64,000 nt of DNA from DAITBA01 sp036824005 (GCA_036824005.1 DAITBA010000001.1:186001-250000), one strand, 5' to 3'; shown: positions 1 to 9,256, numbered from the stretch's first letter. Notes: generated by a model from the letters alone, not told the origin. Program-made: numbers and translations.

Positions 1-714
1 GGCAAGACGACATCGCTGGCGGCGATGGTGGACTATCGCAACGAGAATAGCTACGGCCATATCATCACCGTCGAGGACCCGATCGAGTACGTGCACGACC
101 ATAAGAACTGTATCGTCACGCAGCGCGAGATCGGCGTGGATACGGATTCCTGGGAAGTTGCACTGAAGAACTCGTTGCGACAGGCGCCAGACGTCATTCT
201 CATGGGGGAGATACGCGACCGCAACACGATGGACTATGCGATCGCATTTGCTGAGACCGGTCACCTCGCTCTAGCCACGCTTCACGCCAACAGCACAAAC
301 CAGGCCATCGATCGCATTATCAACTTCTTCCCCGAGGAAAGGCGCCAGCAGTTGCTCATGGATCTGTCCCTGAACGTGCGCGCCATGATCTCGCAGCGCC
401 TGCTGCCGATCAAGGACGGCAAGGGTCGCGTACCCGCCGTGGAGGTGATGCTGAACTCGCCGCTGATTTCGGAACTTATCTTCAAGGGCGAGGTTGGAGA
501 GATCAAGGAAGTCATGAAGCGCTCACGCGAGTTAGGCATGCAGACTTTCGACCAATCGCTGTTCGACCTGTACGAGGCCGGGCGTATCACCTACGAGGAT
601 GCGCTGCGCAACGCCGACTCGGTCAACGATCTGCGACTGCAGATCAAACTGCACGGCAAAGAGTCGAAAGACCGCGATCTGACGGCGGGCATCGGACATC
701 TGGACATCGTCTGA
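1..714 (+). CDS. pilU: Type IV pilus retraction ATPase PilU, 5'-truncated by the window
   Basis: The C-terminal two thirds of a PilT/PilU-family hexameric ATPase, which powers or modulates pilus retraction at the inner membrane. The frame is open from base 1, beginning inside the Walker A loop (GKTTS). It continues through an Asp box (EDPIEYVHD), a Walker B region (ILMGEIRD) and the His box (ATLHANST). The tail (SVNDLRLQIKL followed by about 20 polar residues) is more like PilU than PilT. PilU is usually preceded by pilT, which would lie outside the window. No pathogenic change is visible in the part seen. The gene ends 11 bases before the convergent methyltransferase gene on the other strand. 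Confidence 0.9.
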   Translation, partial: GKTTSLAAMVDYRNENSYGHIITVEDPIEYVHDHKNCIVTQREIGVDTDSWEVALKNSLRQAPDVILMGEIRDRNTMDYAIAFAETGHLALATLHANSTNQAIDRIINFFPEERRQQLLMDLSLNVRAMISQRLLPIKDGKGRVPAVEVMLNSPLISELIFKGEVGEIKEVMKRSRELGMQTFDQSLFDLYEAGRITYEDALRNADSVNDLRLQIKLHGKESKDRDLTAGIGHLDIV

Positions 715-725
715 CCGGCGAACGG

Positions 726-1895
726 TCAGGCGCCTTTCGTGCATTGCGTCGCTTTGTCGCGGCGCATGGATCCGGCGACGATCCCGTATTCATACAATCG
801 GCATTCGAGCGCCCCGTTGTAAAGGGGCGTTTTCCGTCTGGCGCGCAGTCCGATCGATCTCGGTAGCTGAGGGTCCGCGGAGAACAGATAACAACGCCAA
901 CCGGCGAATCTCCGCTTGAGTGCGTCGCCCAAACTGCGGTAGAACTCCTCGTGTTTCAAACTGCCGGTCATGCGCACGCCATACGGCGGGTTGGCAACCA
1001 TGACCCCTCGCTCCGCAGGTGGCGGCAACTCGAGGACGTTCGCTTGCTTGAGGTGCACGACCTGCGTCAAACCCGCCGCTGCCACGTTGTGCCGCGCCTG
1101 CTTGAGCTGATCGCCGTACAGATCGCTGCCGTAAATCGCCAGCGGCGCGATCGGGCGCTGACGCATCGCGGCGTCGGCCCTGACGCGCGCCAAGAGCGAA
1201 CGGTCGAATATCCGCAGCTTCTCGAACCCGAACGACCGGCCAAGGCCGGGCGCAATGTCGAGGGCAATTTGCGCCGCCTCGATGACGAACGTGCCGCTGC
1301 CACACATTGGATCGAGCAGGGGTTCAGTCGGCGTCCAGGCGGTAAGGCTCAGAATGCCGGCGGCAAGATTCTCCTTCACCGGCGCCTCGACGGCCGCGCG
1401 CTTGAAGCCGCGTTTGTATAGCGGATCGCCTGACGTGTCTAGATAGAGGATCACGTCTGCCGCGGTCAGGAATGCGTGAATCCTTACCTCCGGTGCAACG
1501 GTGTCGACGCTGGGCCGCGCACCGCCGTCAGACCGGAAACGGTCGCACACAGCGTCCTTGATACGCAATGTGACAAAATCGAGGCTCTTCAGAGGGCTGC
1601 GAATTGCTGTGACATACACGCGCAAGGTGCGCGCCACATCGAACCACTCTGGCCACGGCAGCGAACGCACTAGCTCATAGATGTCGTGCTCGCTCCGGTA
1701 CGCACCCTCGCCGACGCGCCACAGGATGCGCGTGGCGATCCTGCTATGGAGATTGGCACGGTAGGCGACCGCCCAGTCGCCGGAAAAGGACGCTCCGCCA
1801 GAAACGATCGAAACCGGGCCCGCGCCCGCCAAGCGCAGCTCTTCGGCGAGTGGCGCCTCGATGCCGCGCGGACAGGTAGCGAAGAACTCCGGCAT
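726..1895 (-). CDS. THUMP-domain class I SAM-dependent RNA methyltransferase (RlmL N-half / YpsC-like)
   Basis: A 389-residue protein predicted to methylate rRNA at the N2 of guanine, like the N-terminal part of RlmL (m2G2445 of 23S rRNA). The first about 160 residues form a ferredoxin-like plus THUMP RNA-binding region. The SAM-binding motif DPMCGSGT is at residues 195-202 and the catalytic NPPYG motif at 302-306, typical of N-methylation of exocyclic amines. Its length fits the stand-alone single-methyltransferase form rather than the about 700-residue fused RlmKL of Escherichia coli. It starts with ATG and is convergent with pilU. The exact target nucleotide is inferred from the family and is not shown by the sequence. 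Confidence 0.85.
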   Translation of the reverse strand: MPEFFATCPRGIEAPLAEELRLAGAGPVSIVSGGASFSGDWAVAYRANLHSRIATRILWRVGEGAYRSEHDIYELVRSLPWPEWFDVARTLRVYVTAIRSPLKSLDFVTLRIKDAVCDRFRSDGGARPSVDTVAPEVRIHAFLTAADVILYLDTSGDPLYKRGFKRAAVEAPVKENLAAGILSLTAWTPTEPLLDPMCGSGTFVIEAAQIALDIAPGLGRSFGFEKLRIFDRSLLARVRADAAMRQRPIAPLAIYGSDLYGDQLKQARHNVAAAGLTQVVHLKQANVLELPPPAERGVMVANPPYGVRMTGSLKHEEFYRSLGDALKRRFAGWRCYLFSADPQLPRSIGLRARRKTPLYNGALECRLYEYGIVAGSMRRDKATQCTKGA

Positions 1896-1914
1896 CAGGA
1901 ATAGCAGACGATGA

Positions 1915-2337
1915 TCAAAACGGCTTCAGCACGACGAGGAACACGGTACCGAAGAGCACGAGTACCGGGAACTCATTGAACCAGCGGAACCAGACGTGGG
2001 ACCGCGCGTTGCTGCCCAAAGCCAAATCCTTCAGCAACCTACCGCAGTAGAGGTGATAGCCGATCAGGATCAGCACCAGTGCCAGTTTGGCATACAACCA
2101 ACCGCCCACGGCGAGCTGATCAGGGAAGCCAAGCCACAGCCAAAGCCCGAAAACCACGGTCAGGATCCCGCCCGGTGCCATGATGCCGTAATACAGCTTG
2201 CGCTCCATCACCGTGAAGCGGGCGCGACTGACCTCATCCTCGCTCATGGCGTGGTACACGAAGAGTCGCGGCAGATAGAACAACCCCGCAAACCACGTAA
2301 CCATGAATACGATGTGCAGAGACTTGACCCAAAGCAT
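1915..2337 (-). CDS. hemJ: HemJ-like protoporphyrinogen IX oxidase / CopD-family membrane protein
   Basis: About 140 residues with four hydrophobic segments. It begins MLWVKSLHIVFMVTW and carries the AGLFYLPRLFVYH block characteristic of HemJ, the haem-b-containing protoporphyrinogen oxidase used by many proteobacteria lacking HemG or HemY. The histidine in KSLHIVF and the lysine in KLALVL match the conserved HemJ positions. I chose the ATG at 2337 because family members begin at this Met; an ATG three codons upstream overlaps the stop of the epimerase gene. It follows the epimerase gene with essentially no gap, so the two are likely cotranscribed. Confidence 0.8.
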   Translation of the reverse strand: MLWVKSLHIVFMVTWFAGLFYLPRLFVYHAMSEDEVSRARFTVMERKLYYGIMAPGGILTVVFGLWLWLGFPDQLAVGGWLYAKLALVLILIGYHLYCGRLLKDLALGSNARSHVWFRWFNEFPVLVLFGTVFLVVLKPF

Positions 2338-2339
2338 GG

Positions 2340-3230
2340 CTACCATTTCTCGGCCAGGAATTCCTCGCGGGCAGCGGATATGCCGGAGAGCACCGTCGGG
2401 TAACGCAGAGTCACGCCTAGCTCTTCCTTCATGCGTCGATTCGACAGACGGCGCGATTCTCCCATGAAAGACAGGCTCGTGACCGACACGTTGCCTTCCA
2501 TCTGCGCGCGGGCCATGCGCGGCGGGCGCGCCAGATCGAAGGCGTCGGCGACGAGGTCGAAATACTCGCCCATGCGCAGTTCAGAATCGTCGCTGACGTT
2601 AAATACGCGGCAGCTTCCGCCGCGTGTCAGCGTCCGGCAAACCCCCCGGGCCAGATCGTCGGCGTGGATGTGATTGGTGTACACGTCTTCCTCGGCTGCC
2701 AAAACCGGGACTGCGCGGCGCAACCGCTCAAGCGGCAGCCGATTCGCAGCGTAGATTCCCGGCGCGCGCAGGATCGTCAGCGCCACCCCTTGCCGTATGC
2801 AAAATCGGCGCAATACCCGTTCGGCATCGATGCGCCGCTTGGCACGCGACGTGGTCGGATTGAGCGGTCGCGTTTCGTCTGCGCGCGCGCCGCCGCAATC
2901 ACCGTATACCCCCGTCGTGCTAATGTAGGAAATGCGCTGTGGTAGAATGCGGCCCGCCGCGAGGGCGGCAAGAAGATGGCGGGTACGAGTGTCCCGGACT
3001 CCGCTCGCCGGCGGCGGCGCAAAATGCAAAACCAGCTGCGCGATGCCCCCGATGCGCTTTAAGCTGGCGGCGCAATCGAGGTCGGCGAGAATCGGCGTCA
3101 CGCCCAGTGCGCGCAGCGGTGCTTTGTCACCCTCGACACGCACCACCCCGTAGACACGGTAGCGGCGTGTCAGCCACGGCAGCGCGCGCCGTGCCACGTC
3201 GCCGCAACCGATAATCAGCAATCTTTGCAC
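2340..3230 (-). CDS. NAD-dependent epimerase/dehydratase (extended SDR) family protein
   Basis: An about 296-residue extended short-chain dehydrogenase. The N-terminus (QRLLIIGCGDVARRALPWL) is a Rossmann glycine-rich loop. A central STTGVYGD stretch gives the SDR catalytic Ser and Tyr region, although the usual YxxxK is not obvious. The C-terminal part (NVSDDSELRMGEYFDLVADAF) resembles the YeeZ / NAD(P)-binding epimerase group. The substrate is unknown. The open frame extends to 3278, but a GTG at 3230 starts directly before the Rossmann strand and avoids overlap with the divergent flavoreductase gene (ATG at 3259), so I prefer it. An ATG at 3260 is an alternative. Confidence 0.7.
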   Translation of the reverse strand: MQRLLIIGCGDVARRALPWLTRRYRVYGVVRVEGDKAPLRALGVTPILADLDCAASLKRIGGIAQLVLHFAPPPASGVRDTRTRHLLAALAAGRILPQRISYISTTGVYGDCGGARADETRPLNPTTSRAKRRIDAERVLRRFCIRQGVALTILRAPGIYAANRLPLERLRRAVPVLAAEEDVYTNHIHADDLARGVCRTLTRGGSCRVFNVSDDSELRMGEYFDLVADAFDLARPPRMARAQMEGNVSVTSLSFMGESRRLSNRRMKEELGVTLRYPTVLSGISAAREEFLAEKW

Positions 3231-3258
3231 GCATTCATTATCGCACGGCGGGATCGCC

Positions 3259-4290
3259 ATGGCGTTGAAGATCACCATCCTACCTAGCGGTCACGCCTAC
3301 GAGGCGGACCCTCAAGCAAGCATCCTGCAGTCAGCGCTGGATGCCGGCATCAGTCTTCCGTACGGATGTCGCAATGGCGCCTGCGGCTCCTGCAAAGGGC
3401 GCGTGCTTTCCGGCAGCGTCGACTATGGCGCTTACCAGACGGGCGCGCTCAGCGACGTAGAGCGTGAGTCCGGACTGGCCCTGTTCTGCTGTGCCAAGCC
3501 GCTGTCGGATATCACAATTGAATGCCGCGAGATCAGCGCGCTCAAGGACATACCTGTCAGGACACTGCCCTGCCGGGTGCAGAAGATGGAGCAGCGGGCC
3601 GTGGATGTCATGGTGCTGTACTTGAAGTTGCCGGCGAACGAGCGTCTTCAGTTTCTCGCCGGCCAGTACATTGACATACTGCTGAAGGATGGCCGGCGCC
3701 GCAGTTTTTCTCTTGCGAATGCGCCGCACGACGACGAGCTATTGCAATTGCATGTCCGCCGCGTCCCGGGTGGGCAGTTTACAGACCACGTGTTCCGCAC
3801 AATGAAGGAGCGCGACATTCTGCGTTTCGAGGGACCGCACGGAGCATTTTATCTGCGTGAAGGGAGCAGCAAGCCGATCGTCCTCGTTGCGGGGGGAACG
3901 GGTCTGGCACCGATCAAGGCGATCATCGACCATGCTATCCACAACCGAATCGAGATCCCGATGGCATTGTACTGGGGAGTCCGATCCGTGGCGGACCTCT
4001 ACATGCCCGGACTTGGCGAAGCATGGCAAGCACAGCGGCCGGACTTCCGATTTATTCCCGTGCTGTCCGAACCCAAGCATGAGGATTGCTGGCACGGTCG
4101 CACCGGCCTGGTGCACCGGGCAGCCATGGAGGATATCCCCGACATGTCGGGACATCAGGCATATGTGTGCGGTGCCCCGGCGATGGTCGAGGCGGCCAAG
4201 CGCGACTTCACGACGCAGTGCGGTCTGCCGCCGGAGGAATTCTTTGCAGACGCATTCTCCTTCGCCGCAGATGCGACGCCGGCGTCGTGA
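3259..4290 (+). CDS. 2Fe-2S ferredoxin-type NAD(P)H flavoreductase (CDP-6-deoxy-delta-3,4-glucoseen reductase-like)
   Basis: A 343-residue electron-transfer reductase of the AscD / phenol-hydroxylase-reductase type that passes electrons from NAD(P)H through FAD to a plant-type 2Fe-2S centre. The cluster ligands appear as CRNGACGSC near residues 37-45, with the fourth Cys in the LALFCC segment near residue 76. The FAD-binding RRSFSLANAP motif is near residue 148. The NAD-binding VLVAGGTGLAPIKAI is near 212 and the C-terminal YVCGAP motif near 306. The physiological partner is unknown. It is divergently arranged with the epimerase gene, leaving almost no promoter space, so its promoter probably lies inside that gene. 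Confidence 0.85.
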   Translation: MALKITILPSGHAYEADPQASILQSALDAGISLPYGCRNGACGSCKGRVLSGSVDYGAYQTGALSDVERESGLALFCCAKPLSDITIECREISALKDIPVRTLPCRVQKMEQRAVDVMVLYLKLPANERLQFLAGQYIDILLKDGRRRSFSLANAPHDDELLQLHVRRVPGGQFTDHVFRTMKERDILRFEGPHGAFYLREGSSKPIVLVAGGTGLAPIKAIIDHAIHNRIEIPMALYWGVRSVADLYMPGLGEAWQAQRPDFRFIPVLSEPKHEDCWHGRTGLVHRAAMEDIPDMSGHQAYVCGAPAMVEAAKRDFTTQCGLPPEEFFADAFSFAADATPAS

Positions 4291-4440
4291 TCCGCCGTAT
4301 GGCAAAAGAGGCGATCTTGTCGCGGCGGGACAATCCGGCGCCGACCATCGCATAAACAGGGGCGCTGACGTACTCGGGTTGGCGCCCCGGCGAGTCCAGG
4401 GGCTAAAGATTCGCGCCTTGCGGCCGTTACAGTCAGCGCT

Positions 4441-5586
4441 ATGCTGCTCAGCCATGAACCTCTTTTGAACCGGCAGCGCCGGATCTCGGCCACCCGCCTG
4501 GTTGTCCATGTCGATCCAGGCGCCGATTCGCCGGCCAAGGCGGCCGGCCAGGAACTCAACCGCCTTGCGGACGCGTGGCCCAATGAACGCACGGTCCTCG
4601 TTGCCTTCAATGGAATCGCCCCCGATCCAGGGCTCCTTGAGTGGCAGGTGCCGGAGAACGCCATGGTCGAGATCCCAGCGGCCAAGCTCGGCGCCGCGCC
4701 CACCGTCGAGCTCATGCACGCCTTGCAGGAGAACGGTGTCCCCCTGTGTGTCGGCGGTTACACGCCGCAGCTTGTTCTGCCGCAGAACGTCCAGGCCAGA
4801 TTTCTACTTGTGCAGCAGTTCGCCGCGCCGGCTACGAAGGGGGCCCCGGGTCTGGTGATCGCACAGAACCCGCCTGACAATACGGCGTTCGAAAACTGTC
4901 TCAAAAACAACTACGACGGCGCAGCCGGCTGGTTCTTCCTCAACAGCATGCCGGCCAAACCGAAACCGTTGGCGCCCGCCCATGCGCAACTCGTGCGCCT
5001 GCTAAATCTGGTGCGCAACAACGCCGAGGTTCGGGACATCGAAGCCGCCCTGAAGCAGGATGTCGCCATCTCGTTCAAGCTGCTGCGCTATATCAACTCC
5101 GCCGGATTCGGACTGTCATGCGAAATCCAGTCGTTTCGACACGCGGTGACAATCCTCGGATACGAGAAGCTCCATCGCTGGCTGTCGCTGTTGCTGGTCA
5201 CGGCGAGCAAGGACGCCTCGGCGCCCGGACTGATGCAGGCATCGATCGCCCGCGGCCGGATGATGGAACTGGCCGGCAAGAGTTATTTCGACAAATCCGA
5301 TCTCGACAATTTGTTCATCACCGGCGCGTTTTCCGTGCTCGATGTGCTGCTTGGCGCCCCCATGGCCGAGATACTCGAACAGATGCATCTTCCGGAGCCG
5401 ATCACCGAGACGCTGTTGCAGGGTGAAGGGATTTACGCGCCGTTCCTGGAGCTGGCGAAGGCCTGCGAAGGCAACGACGTAGGCAGGCTCGCCAAGCAGG
5501 CAGAAACTCTGCAGCTCACTGCCGAGGCTGTCAACCGCGCGCAGCTTTCGGCGCTTGCCTTCGCCGACGCCCTGCAGTTCGACTGA
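4441..5586 (+). CDS. HDOD-domain signalling protein with a degenerate EAL-like N-terminus (YuxH-type)
   Basis: A 381-residue protein. The C-terminal half, from about residue 180 (LVRLLNLVRNNAEVRDIEAALKQD), is an HDOD domain, with SFKLLRYINSAGFGL and the FRHAVTILGYEKLHRWLSLL core. The first about 170 residues look like an EAL barrel stripped of its catalytic E-A-L motif, as in the YuxH family. HDOD proteins lack the HD phosphohydrolase metal ligands and act in signalling scaffolds, often linked to motility or c-di-GMP. No enzymatic role is claimed. About 150 bases separate it from the flavoreductase upstream. The gene is convergent with livF. Confidence 0.75.
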   Translation: MLLSHEPLLNRQRRISATRLVVHVDPGADSPAKAAGQELNRLADAWPNERTVLVAFNGIAPDPGLLEWQVPENAMVEIPAAKLGAAPTVELMHALQENGVPLCVGGYTPQLVLPQNVQARFLLVQQFAAPATKGAPGLVIAQNPPDNTAFENCLKNNYDGAAGWFFLNSMPAKPKPLAPAHAQLVRLLNLVRNNAEVRDIEAALKQDVAISFKLLRYINSAGFGLSCEIQSFRHAVTILGYEKLHRWLSLLLVTASKDASAPGLMQASIARGRMMELAGKSYFDKSDLDNLFITGAFSVLDVLLGAPMAEILEQMHLPEPITETLLQGEGIYAPFLELAKACEGNDVGRLAKQAETLQLTAEAVNRAQLSALAFADALQFD

Positions 5587-5630
5587 CCTCCTGCGACAAG
5601 ACCACGAGCGGCTACCTCGGCAGCTGCGTC

Positions 5631-6332
5631 CTACTCTCCCAGATACGCTTGGCGCACCCGCTCATCATCGAGTAGGGCCTTGGCGTCATCGCTCAGCGTG
5701 ATGGCGCCGCTTTCCATGACGTAGCCACGCTGCGCCACCGTGAGCGCCAGCTTCGCGTTCTGTTCCACGAGCAGGATCGTCACGCCTTTTTCGGATACCG
5801 ACCGGATCACCTCGAAGACCTTCCGTACCATGATCGGCGCCAGCCCCATGGAAGGCTCATCTAGCAGTAGCAGGCGCGGCCGGCTCATCAGGGCACGGCC
5901 GATGGCGAGCATCTGCTGCTCGCCGCCAGAAAGGGTACCGGCTACCTGACGCGCGCGCTCCTTCAGCCTCGGCAGCAGTTCGAAAACGTGGTTGAGATCC
6001 GCGGCGATCTGCGCGTTGTCAGCCCGGGAATAGGCACCCATCGCCAGATTCTCTTCGACCGTGAGACGGGCAAAGATGCCACGCCCCTCCGGCACCAGGG
6101 CCAGACCGTCAGCGACCATGCGGTGCGCAGGCCGGTGCAAGATCTCCTCGCCGCGGTAGCGCACGCTGCCCTGGCCGGGGACCAGGCGCGCCAGCGCCTT
6201 GAGCGTGGTCGTCTTGCCGGCGCCATTGGCGCCGATCAGACAGACCAATTCTCCCTCCGCAATGGACATGCTCACGCCCTTGACGGCCCGGACACCGCCA
6301 TAGGCGACATGCAAGTCCCTTACCTCGAGCAC
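5631..6332 (-). CDS. livF: Branched-chain amino-acid ABC transporter ATP-binding protein LivF
   Basis: About 233 residues, the second ATPase of a Liv-type high-affinity branched-chain amino-acid (or amide) importer, acting on the cytoplasmic face with LivG. Walker A is GANGAGKTT, the signature is LSGGEQQM and Walker B is LLLLDEPS. The C-terminus ends QAYLGE, the usual LivF ending. The GTG at 6332 gives the family start V(M)LEVRDLHVAYGG; a TTG at 6359 in the same frame would add nine residues inside livG. It is the last gene of a livJ-H-M-G-F run, 7 bases after livG. Confidence 0.93.
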   Translation of the reverse strand: MLEVRDLHVAYGGVRAVKGVSMSIAEGELVCLIGANGAGKTTTLKALARLVPGQGSVRYRGEEILHRPAHRMVADGLALVPEGRGIFARLTVEENLAMGAYSRADNAQIAADLNHVFELLPRLKERARQVAGTLSGGEQQMLAIGRALMSRPRLLLLDEPSMGLAPIMVRKVFEVIRSVSEKGVTILLVEQNAKLALTVAQRGYVMESGAITLSDDAKALLDDERVRQAYLGE

Positions 6333-6339
6333 GGCTGCC

Positions 6340-7125
6340 TCATGCCAGTGCCCCGCCAAGATAGGCCTCGATCACCTTCGCGTCCTTCTGCACGACGTCG
6401 GGCACGCCCTCGGCAATCTTCACGCCATAGTCGAGCACGGCGACCCGATCGCACAAACCCATGACTAGCTTAACGTCGTGTTCGATGAGCAGAATGGTCA
6501 CCCCGCCCTCCCGGATCGATTCCATGAGTGATCGCAGCGCCATCGTTTCCGTGGCGTTCATGCCTGCGGCGGGCTCGTCCAGCGCCAGCAGCTTCGGCTC
6601 GGTCGCAAGCGCGCGCGCGATCTCAAGCCGCCGCTGGTCGCCGTAGGATAGGTTCTTTGCCAGCGTATCGGCCCTGCGTCCAATGCCGACGTAGTGGAGC
6701 AGCTCGTGGGCGCGACGCTCGGTTGCGCGCTCCTCCGCCATCGTGCTCGCCGTTCGAAAGATGGCTCCGAACGGACCGGCACGCGTGCGCACGTGGCGAC
6801 CGATCATGACGTTTTCGACCGCGCTCAGGTTTCCGAACAGTCGAAGATTCTGGAAGGTTCGGGCAATGCCCTGCTCGGCCACCTGGTTCGGCTTGAGCCC
6901 GGACAAGCTCCGCCCAGCGAGACTGATCTCACCACTGTCCGCAGCGTAAAGTCCCGTCAATACATTGAACAACGACGTCTTGCCGGCGCCGTTGGGGCCG
7001 ATCAATCCATAGATCTCGCCGCGCAGGATGGTAAATCCGACGTCGGCCAATGCCTGCACACCACCGAAGCGTTTCGAAATGCCGCGCGCTTCGAGCAGGA
7101 CGTCCGCCGTCGGCCCGTCAGTCAT
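6340..7125 (-). CDS. livG: Branched-chain amino-acid ABC transporter ATP-binding protein LivG
   Basis: About 261 residues and the first ATPase of the Liv importer. Walker A is GPNGAGKTSL, the signature region LSYGDQRRLEIAR and Walker B LLALDEPAAGMN. The AGMN-N-T-E sequence after Walker B is typical of LivG rather than LivF. The ATG at 7125 overlaps the end of livM by 8 bases, implying translational coupling. The C-terminal EAYLGG is the family ending. Substrate is inferred from the family; Liv systems of betaproteobacteria also carry urea, amides or aromatic acids. Confidence 0.93.
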   Translation of the reverse strand: MTDGPTADVLLEARGISKRFGGVQALADVGFTILRGEIYGLIGPNGAGKTSLFNVLTGLYAADSGEISLAGRSLSGLKPNQVAEQGIARTFQNLRLFGNLSAVENVMIGRHVRTRAGPFGAIFRTASTMAEERATERRAHELLHYVGIGRRADTLAKNLSYGDQRRLEIARALATEPKLLALDEPAAGMNATETMALRSLMESIREGGVTILLIEHDVKLVMGLCDRVAVLDYGVKIAEGVPDVVQKDAKVIEAYLGGALA

Positions 7126-8206
7126 GCTCGGCAAGTTCGCGCTTGCGCACGCGCGACGGCCACAGACCGGCCGGACGATAGCGCATCATCAGCACCAGCG
7201 CCAGTCCGAACAGCAGCATGCGAATTACCTCGGGTTCGACAATCAGCCGCCCGAACAACGATCGCTGCACCGGCTCGACGGTGTAACGCAGGATCTCGGG
7301 CACGAAGGAAAGCAATACGGCGCCGAGGATGACGCCCCAGATGTTGCCCATGCCGCCGAGAACCACCATTGCCAGCACCATGATCGATTCCACCAGAACG
7401 AAGCTCTCCGGACTGATGAAACCCTGGATGGCCGAAAACATACCACCGGCGATACCGCCGAAGGAAGCGCCCATGGCGAACGCGAGCAGCTTGACGTTGC
7501 GCGTGTTGATGCCAATGGCACGCGCGGCAACCTCGTCCTCGCGTATGGCTTCCCAGGCGCGGCCGATGCGCGAATTCTGCAGACGCAGATTCACAGCGAT
7601 TACGAGCAACAGCAGCATCAGGAGCAGGTAGTAGTACTTGATCGGCCCGCTGAAGTCCAAGCCGAGCAGCGTTTCCTTGTTACTGAACGAGAACGTGCCA
7701 ATGCGAAACGGATCGATCAGGGTGATCCCCTGCGGACCATTGGTGACGTTGAACGGCTGCGACAGATTGTTGAGAAAGATGCGGATGATCTCACCGAAAC
7801 CCAGCGTGACAATAGCGAGATAATCGCCGCGCAGCTTGAGCGTCGGCGCGCCGAGCAGCACGCCGAAAACGCAGGCCAGCAGCGCGCCGATTGGCAGAAT
7901 AATCCAGAACGGCAGGTGCAGACCGAAGTGCGGCGAGGCAAGCAGCGCATACGCATAAGCGCCGACGGCGTAGAAGGCGATATAGCCGAGGTCGAGCAGG
8001 CCGGCAAAGCCGACCACGATGTTCAGACCGAGGGACAGAAAGACGAAAAGGATCGCCAGGTTGGTGATACGCACCCATGCGGTGCCGACGGCAGCAAGAG
8101 CAAACGGCAGCGCGACGAGCGTCACGGCGATCAACGCCACGCCGCCCCAGAAGAGCGTCGGCTGCCTTTTCCGATCGATGCCCGCCACCACGACGCCGCG
8201 CCTCAC
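7118..8206 (-). CDS. livM: Branched-chain amino-acid ABC transporter permease LivM
   Basis: About 362 residues with roughly nine to ten hydrophobic helices. It has the LivM signature around GLNIVVGFAGLLDLGYIAFYAVGA and a cytoplasmic coupling loop with RIGRAWEAIREDEVAARAIGIN. The GTG at 8206 overlaps the stop of livH (GTGA), the usual arrangement for coupled permease subunits, and is preferred over upstream in-frame codons that lie inside livH. It pairs with LivH to form the transmembrane channel of the importer. The C-terminal basic tail (RKRELAEHD) overlaps livG. Confidence 0.92.
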   Translation of the reverse strand: MRRGVVVAGIDRKRQPTLFWGGVALIAVTLVALPFALAAVGTAWVRITNLAILFVFLSLGLNIVVGFAGLLDLGYIAFYAVGAYAYALLASPHFGLHLPFWIILPIGALLACVFGVLLGAPTLKLRGDYLAIVTLGFGEIIRIFLNNLSQPFNVTNGPQGITLIDPFRIGTFSFSNKETLLGLDFSGPIKYYYLLLMLLLLVIAVNLRLQNSRIGRAWEAIREDEVAARAIGINTRNVKLLAFAMGASFGGIAGGMFSAIQGFISPESFVLVESIMVLAMVVLGGMGNIWGVILGAVLLSFVPEILRYTVEPVQRSLFGRLIVEPEVIRMLLFGLALVLMMRYRPAGLWPSRVRKRELAEHD

Positions 8207-9195
8207 GCCCTGTCGCCGACCCGCTCGCCGAGCAATCCCGAGGGACGCAACACCAGCACGGCGATGAGGACCAAGAATGCGAACACGTCCTGATAATTGC
8301 TGCCGAAGAGGATCAGATGCTGATCGGCAGTGCAACGCTGCGTCAGGGCATCGGAGAGAAAGGGAAAGCGACATAGGTCGGTGAGGTCGCCGATATACCC
8401 TGCGCCCAGCGCCTCAACCAACCCCAGCAGCACGCCGCCGAGCATAGCGCCGGCCAGATTGCCGATGCCGCCGAGCACCGCCGCCGAGAAGGCTTTCAGC
8501 CCCAGCGTCGCACCCATGGTGTAGTGGGCAATGCCGTAGTAGGTGCCGACCATGACGCCAGCAACCGCACCGAGCCCGGCGCCGAGCACGAATGTCAGGG
8601 CGATGACGCGATCGATGTCGATACCCATCAATCCCGCCACCTGCGCATTCTCCGCTGTTGCGCGCATAGCCACACCGAGCTTGGTACGATAAACCATCAG
8701 GGTTAGGCCCGCCATCATGACAACGGAGATAATGATGATGGCGATCTGAACGCCGGTGATCGTCGCCCCGGCGATCTCGAACACCGGATTGCGGATGATC
8801 TGGGGAAAGGCGCGCGGATCGCGGCTCCAGATCATCATCGCCAAGTGCTGAAGGATGATCGACATGCCGATGGCGGTGATCAACGGTGCCAGGCGGGGCG
8901 CGTGACGCAGCGGTCGGTAGGCAATGCGCTCCAGCAGGTAGCCGATAACCATGCAGGCGGGGATGGCGGCGATCACGCCCAGCACGACGATCGCCAGCGG
9001 CGGCAAACCGACGTTCGCGCCAACCAGCGTCGTGATGACAGTGAAGGCGACCATCGCGCCAACCATCACGACCTCACCGTGGGCGAAGTTGATGAGCTGA
9101 ATGATGCCGTAGACCATCGTGTAGCCGAGCGCGACGACGGCGTAGATGCTGCCTAGAGTCAGGCCGTTGATTATCTGCTGCAGTAGGATGTCCAT
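8203..9195 (-). CDS. livH: Branched-chain amino-acid ABC transporter permease LivH
   Basis: About 330 residues, hydrophobic throughout. It starts MDILLQQIINGLTLGSIYA, the standard LivH N-terminus, with the QLINFAHGEVVMVGAM motif. The coupling loop contains GVAMRATAENAQVAGLMGI. It carries a longer loop before the last helix (around residues 260-300, with two Cys) than the Escherichia coli protein. I chose the ATG at 9195 because upstream codons would extend into the hairpin that separates it from livJ. It is coupled to livM by a 4-base overlap. Confidence 0.92.
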   Translation of the reverse strand: MDILLQQIINGLTLGSIYAVVALGYTMVYGIIQLINFAHGEVVMVGAMVAFTVITTLVGANVGLPPLAIVVLGVIAAIPACMVIGYLLERIAYRPLRHAPRLAPLITAIGMSIILQHLAMMIWSRDPRAFPQIIRNPVFEIAGATITGVQIAIIIISVVMMAGLTLMVYRTKLGVAMRATAENAQVAGLMGIDIDRVIALTFVLGAGLGAVAGVMVGTYYGIAHYTMGATLGLKAFSAAVLGGIGNLAGAMLGGVLLGLVEALGAGYIGDLTDLCRFPFLSDALTQRCTADQHLILFGSNYQDVFAFLVLIAVLVLRPSGLLGERVGDRA

Positions 9196-9206
9196 CGCCT
9201 GATAGC

Positions 9207-9228
9207 AAAACGGCACCCGAGGGTGCCG
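9207..9228 (-). terminator. Intrinsic terminator/attenuator-like hairpin between livJ and livH
   Basis: On the minus strand an 8-bp perfect stem (CGGCACCC / GGGTGCCG) with a 2-base loop is followed immediately by TTTTGC. It lies 28 bases after the livJ stop and 12 bases before the livH start. The T run is short, so partial termination or 3'-end stabilisation of a livJ-only transcript is more likely than a complete stop. Confidence 0.6.
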
Positions 9229-9256
9229 TCGCGTCTGTGCGTGCCTGCGCGCTTGC

